Shown one piece after another: positions 1 through 4,554 of a DNA stretch of 20,821 bases. Under the pieces are notes generated by a model that had not been told where the DNA came from, did no database searches, and worked only from the letters and a program-made list of their open reading frames with translations. Origin of the DNA: a virus; IMG/VR virus record IMGVR_UViG_3300027743_000099, positions 1-20,821 of that record; one strand, given 5' to 3'. The first letter of the stretch is position 1, and the number at the start of each line of letters is the position of its first letter. The position numbers were made by a program, and so were the translations under genes.

Positions 1-328
1 CGGCCGCGCGGTACTCGGTCGGGAAGTATTGCCCGGTGCAGTATTCCAATTTCCAACCCTTGGCGGTCTCCACCAGGGAGAGGCGGCCAGAGAAAGCACG
101 GAAGGCCGCGCGGAGCTCTTCGGCTGTAATGCCGGAGTATTCCACGGCGCGAAGCAGGGTATCCGCGTCGTGTTTCTGCTGGGTGATCTTGCGCGATTCG
201 CTGCGATAGGCGGCGCGTCCGCTGGTGTCATTCCAGCCGCTGATGTAATTCCCCGCCTCCAGTCCAGCGCGTTGGTTTATCCAGGCACGCAGGAGGGTAA
301 CAATTGTATCTTTCGTGAGTGTAGTCAT
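1..328 (-). CDS. Hypothetical phage protein, 3' end cut by window edge
   Basis: An open frame of 109 codons starts with ATG at 328 and runs off the left edge, so the C-terminus is missing. A GAAAGGA ribosome site lies about 10 nt before the ATG, and a promoter-like pair lies at 351-378. The visible protein begins MTTLTKDTIVTLLRAW and is soluble and mostly helical, with many Arg, Ala and Glu residues and no signal peptide or membrane segment. A helical stretch near residues 68-84 precedes an aromatic stretch containing YCTGQYFPTEYR. I do not recognise the family. It stands apart from the next minus-strand gene (476-763) by a strong hairpin and its own promoter, so it may be transcribed separately. 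The call as a real gene rests on frame length, ribosome site and promoter. Confidence 0.7.
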   Translation of the reverse strand, partial: MTTLTKDTIVTLLRAWINQRAGLEAGNYISGWNDTSGRAAYRSESRKITQQKHDADTLLRAVEYSGITAEELRAAFRAFSGRLSLVETAKGWKLEYCTGQYFPTEYRAA

Positions 329-350
329 TTTCGTTTTCCTTTCAATCTTG

Positions 351-378
351 ATTATATGGATTTTGGCAGGTTGTACAA
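351..378 (-). promoter_or_regulatory. Sigma70-like promoter for the leftmost minus-strand gene
   Basis: Read on the minus strand: -35 TTGTAC (373-378), 16-bp spacer, perfect -10 TATAAT (351-356). The ATG at 328 lies about 16 nt beyond the expected transcription start. A TGACA...TGTCA inverted pair (402-424, 13-bp spacer) lies just upstream and echoes the operator-like palindromes elsewhere in the window. Confidence 0.5.
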
Positions 379-431
379 TGTACAGATGTAACGTTCTGGG
401 AGTGACATTTATAATACTTGTGTCATCCAGC

Positions 432-459
432 GGGCCGGGGATCGAAGGATCCCCGGCCC
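432..459. terminator. Strong 12-bp hairpin, terminator-like but without U-tract
   Basis: Perfect inverted repeat GGGCCGGGGATC / GATCCCCGGCCC with a 4-nt loop. It lies 16 nt past the stop codon of the 476-763 gene and before the promoter of the next minus-strand gene. Neither flank has a T-run, so it may be a factor-dependent terminator, an RNA 3'-end stabiliser or a processing site rather than a classical intrinsic terminator. Confidence 0.45.
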
Positions 460-475
460 TAGCATGTCGCAAGGG

Positions 476-763
476 TTACCAGTTATATTCCTTGGTGGGG
501 AGGTCCGGGTACAGGTCAAATACTAGTTTGGGGACCTCTATACCGCTTTTTTCATCCGCCCAAAGGCTATACTCCTGCACGGCCTTTATGGTCTTATATT
601 CACAATCGCGCTTTTTATGCTCATGCGTGCGGGTTGTCACGCTTCGGGAAATTGGCGGGTTATCTGCCAGGTATTGGCGGAGGGTGCAGGTTTTGCCACT
701 GAAGTTATAAAGGCGGTCCAGTGCCTTTTCGCGGCGTGCGGCGTTCAATTCGTCTGTATTCAT
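476..763 (-). CDS. Hypothetical small phage protein (95 aa)
   Basis: Starts MNTDELNAARREKALDRLYN; ends with TAA at 476-478. A clear AAGGAG site lies 7 nt before the ATG, directly after the stop codon of the 773-922 gene, so the two are co-transcribed and probably translationally linked. The protein is charged and soluble. The N-terminal half (to about residue 45) looks helical and contains TCTLRQYLADNPPISRSVTT, reminiscent of a DNA-binding or adaptor helix pair, though I cannot assign a fold. The C-terminal half has KSGIEVPKLVFDLYPDLPTK. No catalytic motif is visible. The strong hairpin at 432-459 ends this cluster. Confidence 0.7.
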   Translation of the reverse strand: MNTDELNAARREKALDRLYNFSGKTCTLRQYLADNPPISRSVTTRTHEHKKRDCEYKTIKAVQEYSLWADEKSGIEVPKLVFDLYPDLPTKEYNW

Positions 764-772
764 AGAGACTCC

Positions 773-922
773 TTATAGGGATTTTTTGATTTCAGCGCGC
801 AAGCGTTCTACTTCCCCGGCCCAATAAGACAGGCCGTGAAAGTCTACGTTGCCGGCTTCGTTTTCGATTAACCAAATCACGGCGTTTTTTGCATATTGCA
901 ATTTTTCAAAAAGTTCGTTCAT
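773..922 (-). CDS. Small hypothetical protein (49 aa)
   Basis: ATG at 920-922, TAA at 773-775, 49 codons: MNELFEKLQYAKNAVIWLIE then a Gly/Asn turn and a charged helix ending RLRAEIKKSL. It has the same AAAGGATCC ribosome site, preceded by CTCATGA, as the other minus-strand cassette genes, which is the main reason to accept so short a frame. The stop lies 9 nt from the start of the 476-763 gene, whose ribosome site occupies the gap. Predicted as two amphipathic helices; it may form a small helical dimer or bind a partner protein. Function unknown. Confidence 0.6.
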   Translation of the reverse strand: MNELFEKLQYAKNAVIWLIENEAGNVDFHGLSYWAGEVERLRAEIKKSL

Positions 923-1009
923 AGCAGGATCCTTTCATGAGTTTATAGGGCTGATTGCCTTTCGCCTGCCTATGTCCTCACATAAGCAGGAGGGAGATTA
1001 TCAGCAATC
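923..1009 (-). promoter_or_regulatory. Folded 5' leader between minus-strand cassette genes
   Basis: On the minus strand an outer stem GATTGC (1004-1009) / GCAATC (953-958) encloses an 11-bp hairpin with a GAGG loop at 965-990 (one G-T pair). The 5' arm of the outer stem is the last two codons of the upstream gene. The leader then reads CTCATGAAAGGATCC and ends at the ATG at 922. It has the same plan as the 93-bp repeats but unrelated stem sequence. Confidence 0.5.
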
Positions 1010-1321
1010 CGTTACAAGCTGGGGCAGCAAGCGCGCCCACCAATCGCCAAAGGTGCGAGTCTGGGGGTCATAATGCCCGCCGCAGAAGAACAAGCCAGGC
1101 TCGCCCTTCCACTCAATCCCGCCCCAGTCCCAGACGTACCCGGCATTTTCGCCGGTGTAGAGGTGATCGTCACACAACTGGAAGCGGATACACCCGGAGA
1201 ATGGGCCCGCCCGATATGAGCCGTCCTCAAACAACGTGACCGCGCCCGATTGCAGGCACAATAACGCCGCGCCAATCAGTAGCGCAAGCAGGACAATAAG
1301 AAGCAGGGTTCGGGTTTTCAT
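1001..1321 (-). CDS. Small exported or membrane-anchored protein (106 aa)
   Basis: Begins MKTRTLLLIVLLALLIGAAL, a short basic N-region followed by a strongly hydrophobic stretch (residues 5-24) that is either a signal peptide or an N-terminal membrane anchor. The rest is outside-type sequence rich in Trp, Gly and Cys (C39, C44, C50 region, WDWGGIEW, FFCGGHYDP), consistent with a small disulphide-stabilised domain. There is no good lipobox: the Cys at residue 22 is preceded by Leu-Leu. The ATG overlaps the TGA of the upstream gene (GAATGA), which indicates translational coupling. Secreted phage accessory proteins of this kind often act at the host envelope, but no function can be assigned. Confidence 0.65.
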   Translation of the reverse strand: MKTRTLLLIVLLALLIGAALLCLQSGAVTLFEDGSYRAGPFSGCIRFQLCDDHLYTGENAGYVWDWGGIEWKGEPGLFFCGGHYDPQTRTFGDWWARLLPQLVTDC

Positions 1322-1515
1322 TCTGCCCTCATAAGGTCTTGCACTTGCAAGATGGTTTGTGGACGGATTGTCATAGGGACAACGGCCTCAACTAACACGC
1401 GGCCGCCGCTGGGATCCTCGAGAAGGATATAAACCAATCCTTCCTCATCTGGATAGGGGTGGTGAAATTTCACCCGGTCACCTTTTTTCAGGTTTTCATT
1501 ATCGTATTTTGGCAT
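1318..1515 (-). CDS. Small hypothetical protein, SH3/KOW-like pattern (65 aa)
   Basis: Starts MPKYDNENLKKGDRVKF and ends at TGA 1318-1320, overlapping the next ATG by 4 nt. The pattern KKGDRVKF...DEEGLVYILL...GGRVLVEAVV looks like a compact beta-barrel of the SH3 or KOW type, where a Lys-Gly-Asp turn opens the first strand. This is an inference from the strand pattern only. A GGAG ribosome site lies before the ATG within a folded leader that also carries the CTCACGA box. Confidence 0.65.
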   Translation of the reverse strand: MPKYDNENLKKGDRVKFHHPYPDEEGLVYILLEDPSGGRVLVEAVVPMTIRPQTILQVQDLMRAE

Positions 1516-1601
1516 GTTTTACTCCATATCGTGAGATTAGAGACTCGCCGTCTCCATTGTGCCTGCTATCCTTGCGAATAGTAGACACTAGCAGGAGTGA
1601 G
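1516..1601 (-). promoter_or_regulatory. Folded 5' leader with two hairpins and CTCACGA box
   Basis: On the minus strand a CCTGCTA / TAGCAGG stem (1589-1595 with 1562-1568) is followed by a GAGAC / GTCTC hairpin with a 5-nt loop (1540-1554). Then come CTCACGA and a GGAG site before the ATG at 1515. The stem sequences differ from the 93-bp repeats but the plan is the same. Confidence 0.5.
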
Positions 1602-1820
1602 TTATAGGGCTAATGCCCGGGCCATGACTTCCTTATCCCAGAATGCGCCGTGAGAGAGAATGTAGCGGCCGCTCCCCGTGTCAAGTTTTATTATCTTCTC
1701 TCTACGGTATAGATTGAATATCTTTTCGGCTTGTTCTGTTGTATAACCGAATTGTTCTACAATATCGCTAATAAAGGTGTTTTGACCGTTTTCAATTCGA
1801 GTAAACATATCTTTTAGCAT
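1602..1820 (-). CDS. Small helix-rich protein, winged-helix-like (72 aa)
   Basis: Starts MLKDMFTRIENGQNTF. The central stretch DIVEQFGYTTEQAEKIFNLY followed by RREKIIKLDTGSGRYILSHG has the rhythm of a helix-turn-helix plus a small beta wing, so a DNA-binding or regulatory adaptor role is plausible. It is too short and too poorly known to call more. It ends with a helix (KEVMARALAL). Translation starts from the shared AAAGGATCC site of repeat copy A, and the start codon is the last three bases of that repeat. Confidence 0.65.
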   Translation of the reverse strand: MLKDMFTRIENGQNTFISDIVEQFGYTTEQAEKIFNLYRREKIIKLDTGSGRYILSHGAFWDKEVMARALAL

Positions 1821-1910
1821 GGTAGGATCCTTTCGTGAGATAGTGGGCCGGGCTTGTAACCAGCCTGCACATTACAGGCATTCCCCCCAGCCTGTACTCT
1901 GTGGCACTAT
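1818..1910 (-). repeat. 93-bp leader repeat, copy A
   Basis: First of three copies, spanning from the stop of one gene to the ATG of the next. Copy A is identical to copy C at all 93 positions. On the minus strand it reads ATAGTG (overlapping the TAATAG stop region), an ACAGGC/GCCTGT hairpin, a GGCT/AGCC hairpin, CACTAT (closing a stem with ATAGTG), then CTCACGAAAGGATCC and ATG. Confidence 0.95.
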
Positions 1911-2140
1911 TATCCAATCACCAGACAGTGGCGGACGGGTTTCATTTCAATTTCACTCAAAAAGCGGTCTCGCTTTTTGTTGTCCACATATTCAAGGGTG
2001 TATTGCCAAACATCGCCGGGATTCTCTCGGTAAATGTCCAGAAGAATAGCGAATTGATTCAAGGTGTTGTCAAACACAACTTTCCCGATTTGGTCTGATT
2101 CCATGTGTTCTATTGGCCGTGTATGCTGTACGTGTTTCAT
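1910..2140 (-). CDS. Small hypothetical protein (76 aa)
   Basis: Starts MKHVQHTRPIEHMESDQIGK and ends with TAA 1910-1912, whose last base is shared with repeat copy A. It contains an alternation of strands and a helix (KVVFDNTLNQFAILLDIYRE), then WQYTLEYVDNKKRDRFLSEI. It is soluble, with no cysteine pair or membrane segment. It begins directly at repeat copy B. Family not recognised. Both this and the neighbouring 2227-2511 protein contain an N-P-G-D motif next to aromatic residues (NPGDVWQY here, YDNPGDTSH there), so they could be distant relatives. Confidence 0.6.
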   Translation of the reverse strand: MKHVQHTRPIEHMESDQIGKVVFDNTLNQFAILLDIYRENPGDVWQYTLEYVDNKKRDRFLSEIEMKPVRHCLVIG

Positions 2141-2230
2141 GGTAGGATCCTTTCGTGAGATAGTGGGCCGGGCTTGTAACCAGCCTGCACATTACAGGCT
2201 TTCCCCCCAGCCTGTACTCTGTAACACTAT
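2138..2230 (-). repeat. 93-bp leader repeat, copy B
   Basis: Differs from copies A and C at only three bases: one in the loop of the first hairpin and two just inside the ATAGTG arm. All three fall at positions left unpaired in the proposed fold. The TAG of ATAGTG is the stop codon of the upstream gene (2227-2229). Confidence 0.95.
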
Positions 2231-2511
2231 AAGACAACTGTAAGCAGGTCAGACCCGGGAAGAGTCGTCCTGATTTCGTCTTTCTCAATAACCATCTCTT
2301 CGCCGTTGTAATGGGCGGTCACACAATGGGAAGTGTCGCCGGGGTTGTCGTACTGATAATAGAACGTCTCGCCGTCCGTGATTTTCTTGATTTCGTCCAT
2401 AACGTCCATGGTATGGAGTACACGGTCATTATAGGCGTTTTGCATGTCAAAATATTGGAGAGTATAGACAGGCCCTAAAACAGGGGCGGAGGTATAAAAA
2501 GAGTGATTCAT
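2227..2511 (-). CDS. Small hypothetical protein (94 aa)
   Basis: Starts MNHSFYTSAPVLGPVYTLQY. A helical segment (DRVLHTMDVMDEIKKI) lies at about residues 29-45, followed by beta-like segments GETFYYQYDNPGDTSHCVTA and EEMVIEKDEIRTTLPG. It is soluble and acidic. No known motif. Its start lies at the end of repeat copy C and its TAG stop is inside copy B, so the whole gene is a cassette bounded by the same 93-bp element on both sides. Confidence 0.65.
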   Translation of the reverse strand: MNHSFYTSAPVLGPVYTLQYFDMQNAYNDRVLHTMDVMDEIKKITDGETFYYQYDNPGDTSHCVTAHYNGEEMVIEKDEIRTTLPGSDLLTVVL

Positions 2512-2601
2512 GGTAGGATCCTTTCGTGAGATAGTGGGCCGGGCTTGTAACCAGCCTGCACATTACAGGCATTCCCCCCAGCCTGTACTCTGTGGCACTA
2601 T
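2509..2601 (-). repeat. 93-bp leader repeat, copy C
   Basis: Identical to copy A. The stop codon TAG of the 2598-2732 gene is part of the ATAGTG arm. Distances between successive copies are 320 and 371 bp, set by the lengths of the intervening genes. Confidence 0.95.
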
Positions 2602-2732
2602 TTTGCAATGAAACCGACAAAAAGAGCCGCTCCCAGAACGATTACATAAACAGGCACAGAAGCGGGCAGGGTTACCATGGTCAGAATGCCCCAGACAATG
2701 AGAGCGGACAAAAGAGCTGCAATTATGTTCAT
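2598..2732 (-). CDS. Small two-helix membrane protein (44 aa)
   Basis: ATG at 2730-2732, TAG at 2598-2600. The sequence starts MNIIAALLSALIVWGILTMV and ends GAALFVGFIAK. It has two hydrophobic segments (about residues 3-19 and 27-43) joined by a Pro-containing turn, so it is a hairpin-like inner-membrane peptide. AAAAAAAGGATAA before the ATG is a reasonable ribosome site, and the CTCACGA box lies just upstream as in the other cassettes. Size and topology resemble small holins or membrane toxins, but there is no lysis gene beside it and I do not claim that role. It is the first gene of the minus-strand array. Confidence 0.6.
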   Translation of the reverse strand: MNIIAALLSALIVWGILTMVTLPASVPVYVIVLGAALFVGFIAK

Positions 2733-2761
2733 GATGTTATCCTTTTTTTTCGTGAGAATAT

Positions 2762-2867
2762 GGTTTATAACGTCCTGTCGGCCGGGAAAGACTGGCTAGT
2801 CTTTCGTCTTCGCTCATGGGTTGGTACCCTGTAGCCAATAGAGACGGCCGACAGCAGGCTATAAACC
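2762..2867 (-). ncRNA. Structured leader or RNA element with three-way junction
   Basis: Nested complementarity: GGTTTATA/TATAAACC (2762-2769, 2860-2867); CTGTCGGCC/GGCCGACAG (2775-2783, 2846-2854); inside these, hairpin AAAGACT-GGCT-AGTCTTT (2787-2804) and a GTCTT/GAGAC stem (2806-2810, 2841-2845) enclosing a GGGT/ACCC hairpin (2818-2829). The GGCT loop is complementary to AGCC at 2833-2836, a possible pseudoknot. Pairings work on both strands. On the minus strand it precedes the CTCACGA box and ATG of the first array gene. On the plus strand it is followed by a T-run (2870-2876). Strand is therefore uncertain. Confidence 0.5.
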
Positions 2868-3031
2868 TGTTTTTTTCTTTCAATGAAACCGGTCACTTGT
2901 TATCTGGTGTATTCGATATGCTGGTTCTTTTCTTACTCCCCTGTCAACTCCTCGTTTACACTCGGTCAGACTGATTTAGGTGACTGGTTGGCTATTTGGT
3001 TGTAAAGGTGCAGTTCGTTCTATCTGCCTAT

Positions 3032-3060
3032 ATAATACACCCATTGTACAACCAACACAA
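3032..3060 (-). promoter_or_regulatory. Promoter for the minus-strand cassette array
   Basis: Minus strand: -35 TTGTGT (3055-3060), 17-bp spacer, -10 TATTAT (3032-3037). A palindromic operator abuts the -35 box. It would give a leader of about 290 nt before the first small gene. Confidence 0.5.
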
Positions 3061-3073
3061 TGACAAATGTCAC
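3060..3073. promoter_or_regulatory. Operator-like palindrome O1
   Basis: ATGACAAATGTCAC matches the consensus ATGACA-NN-TGTCAT at 11 of the 12 defined positions. It overlaps the first base of the -35 box of the minus-strand promoter, a typical place for a repressor or activator site. Confidence 0.5.
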
Positions 3074-3082
3074 ATATTTCAT

Positions 3083-3096
3083 ATGACATTCGTCAT
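3083..3096. promoter_or_regulatory. Operator-like palindrome O2
   Basis: ATGACATTCGTCAT differs from the consensus ATGACA-NN-TGTCAT at one base. Its centre is 23 bp from that of O1, about two helical turns, so two bound dimers could touch. Confidence 0.5.
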
Positions 3097-3205
3097 GATA
3101 CATCTGTTCTAACTAGCCTGGCAGGGGATAGGATCATCCAGGCAGTAGAGTACACCCAGCCATACACTGGCTTTCATGTTTTGCAAAATAATTCCCAGCG
3201 AAAAA

Positions 3206-3233
3206 TTTATAATGGGTAATACTGCTCATACAA
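3206..3233 (-). promoter_or_regulatory. Second candidate minus-strand promoter
   Basis: Minus strand: -35 TTGTAT (3228-3233), 16-bp spacer, -10 TATAAA (3206-3211). It is further from the array than the promoter at 3032-3060 and transcribes across both operators. Confidence 0.35.
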
Positions 3234-3253
3234 TGGGCCTGTATGCCACGTAC

Positions 3254-3282
3254 ACGCATGGATTATCCTACAATCCATGCGT
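3254..3282. repeat. Perfect 11-bp inverted repeat
   Basis: ACGCATGGATT / AATCCATGCGT with a 7-nt loop. It is followed directly by palindromes AGTTAT-T-ATAACT (3284-3296), TGACA-T-TGTCA (3296-3306) and ATGAGCTCAT (3317-3326). There is no T-run, so a terminator is unlikely. A protein-binding or origin structure is more plausible. Confidence 0.7.
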
Positions 3283-3484
3283 TAGTTATTATAACTGACA
3301 TTGTCATACCCTATATATGAGCTCATTTATTATTTTATTAGAACAAATTTTCTACACAAAAAACGAATTTTATTCTTGTCAGACAACTGACATATGCACA
3401 CCCTGAGTCGCACAATTTCCAGTTTTTCGATCTTCCTTATTCTTCCCCCTGTAAAATACCATCCACCAATCCCCCTCTGTAACC

Positions 3485-3513
3485 TTGACAGCCTGACTCG
3501 TAGGTTGTACAAT
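3485..3513 (+). promoter_or_regulatory. Sigma70 promoter for the methyltransferase operon
   Basis: Consensus -35 TTGACA (3485-3490), 17-bp spacer, -10 TACAAT (3508-3513). The expected start of transcription near 3520 gives a leader of about 20 nt to the GTG at 3542, with AGGAG at 3531-3535. This is the best promoter in the window. Confidence 0.75.
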
Positions 3514-3541
3514 CTTTTTATCTCTTGGCTAGGAGCGATAC

Positions 3542-4516
3542 GTGAAAACATCTGGATCATTCTTTACGGGCGGTGCATTATTTGATGTCGGCGCACAGGC
3601 TGCGGGTTATAAGGTCATCTGGGGAATAGAAAAGGACGACAAGATCGCAAGCGTAGCGCGCTTGAATGGCTTTCCGGTCAGGAAAGCCGATGTGATTAGC
3701 TTGGACCTGGCAACCCTGGAACGCCCCGATCATTTCCATGCTTCCCCCCCCTGCCCCAGCTTCTCTGTGGCAAACAACAAAAAAGGTGAAACCGAGCTGG
3801 ACATCGCCATGGCGGATGTCATCTGCCGTGCGCTTGTCCATTTCAAGCCCGATACATTCACTCTTGAAAACGTTGTGGGATATCGGAACTCGGAGAGCTT
3901 CAAGCGGATCTCGAACACCCTGACAGAGCTGGGGTACTGGTGGGATGCGACCAACTTGAACTCCGCCGACTTCGGCGTTCCCCAGACCCGTATCCGCCTG
4001 TGGGTCCGTGCCTGCCGTGGCCTCCTGCGTGGATATCCCCATCCTGTTCCATGGAAGGGATGGTATCAGGCGATCGAAGACCTGATCCCGTCTCTCCCGG
4101 ATGCCGAGTTTGCACCCTGGCAGCTTTCCAGATTGCCGGAGGAGTACAGGACTCTCATAACACGACCTGCAAAATATGGGCCTGAGGAGCGCGGCAGAGC
4201 CTATCGCGAAGGCAATGAGCCGTCTCCCACTGTGTTGACGTACAACACGGTGCAGAGAGCCTTTGTCCTGGATGGGCAGGCAAACGAAGGCGAGCGGATG
4301 ACGGTCAGGGATGAACAGGAACCGATCTTCACCCAGTCGGCAAGCAGCGCAAAACGACCCGCCCGCGCTCATGTCGGCGGGCGGGTCGTGAAGCTGGACA
4401 TTCGCTGTCTGGGCAGGTTCCAGACGGTCCCGGACTGGTACCAGGGGTTGACGGTGAAGATCAACGGGAACGGCGTGCCGTGCCTGATGGCACAGAGGGT
4501 TCTGGAAACGCTGTGA
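3542..4516 (+). CDS. DNA (cytosine-5) methyltransferase
   Basis: Transfers a methyl group from S-adenosylmethionine to carbon 5 of cytosine in DNA. The family motifs appear in order: motif I SFFTGGALFDVGAQAAGY (5-22), motif IV PPCPSFS with catalytic Cys71, motif VI ENV (109-111), motif VIII QTRIR (148-152), and the C-terminal motif X GNGVPC (309-314). At 324 aa it is short for the family but complete; the target-recognition region lies between about 160 and 290. The start is GTG with AGGAG six bases upstream. No restriction endonuclease gene lies beside it, so it is an orphan phage enzyme, probably protecting phage DNA from host restriction or marking it. It is the first gene of an operon with the second methyltransferase, and both genes share the identical 14-nt leader TTGGCTAGGAGCGA. 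Confidence 0.93.
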   Translation: MKTSGSFFTGGALFDVGAQAAGYKVIWGIEKDDKIASVARLNGFPVRKADVISLDLATLERPDHFHASPPCPSFSVANNKKGETELDIAMADVICRALVHFKPDTFTLENVVGYRNSESFKRISNTLTELGYWWDATNLNSADFGVPQTRIRLWVRACRGLLRGYPHPVPWKGWYQAIEDLIPSLPDAEFAPWQLSRLPEEYRTLITRPAKYGPEERGRAYREGNEPSPTVLTYNTVQRAFVLDGQANEGERMTVRDEQEPIFTQSASSAKRPARAHVGGRVVKLDIRCLGRFQTVPDWYQGLTVKINGNGVPCLMAQRVLETL

Positions 4517-4554
4517 CCTCCCCCGAATTACTATACATTGGCTAGGAGCGACTG

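Larger units (their letters stand above)
2733..3541. other. AT-rich intergenic control region, no convincing gene
   Basis: About 800 bp separate the divergent gene sets. It holds a structured element (2762-2867), a minus-strand promoter with an adjacent palindromic operator (3032-3073), a second operator (3083-3096), another promoter candidate (3206-3233), an 11-bp perfect hairpin (3254-3282), several shorter palindromes to 3326, an AT-rich stretch (3327-3375) and the plus-strand promoter (3485-3513). Short open frames here overlap the promoters and have no ribosome sites. The density of symmetry and the AT-rich stretch would also fit a replication origin. Confidence 0.6.

Noticed and set aside
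1001-1321. Lipoprotein with Cys22 as the lipid attachment site
   Set aside because: The residue before the Cys is Leu, not Gly, Ala or Ser, so the lipobox rule fails; called a signal or anchor sequence only.
1818-2601. The regularly spaced repeats as a CRISPR array
   Set aside because: Repeats are 93 bp, too few and too long, separated by 227-278 bp of coding sequence, and each ends in a ribosome site and start codon.
2598-2732. Holin
   Set aside because: Two hydrophobic helices fit, but there is no lysis gene nearby and it lies in the accessory array rather than a lysis cassette.
3330-3560. Small minus-strand frame across the methyltransferase promoter
   Set aside because: Overlaps the best promoter of the window and the GTG start, and has no ribosome site; AT-rich chance frame.
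3578-4372. 264-codon open frame on the minus strand
   Set aside because: It is antisense to the C5-cytosine methyltransferase, whose plus-strand product carries all family motifs; the minus frame has no recognisable domain or ribosome site.
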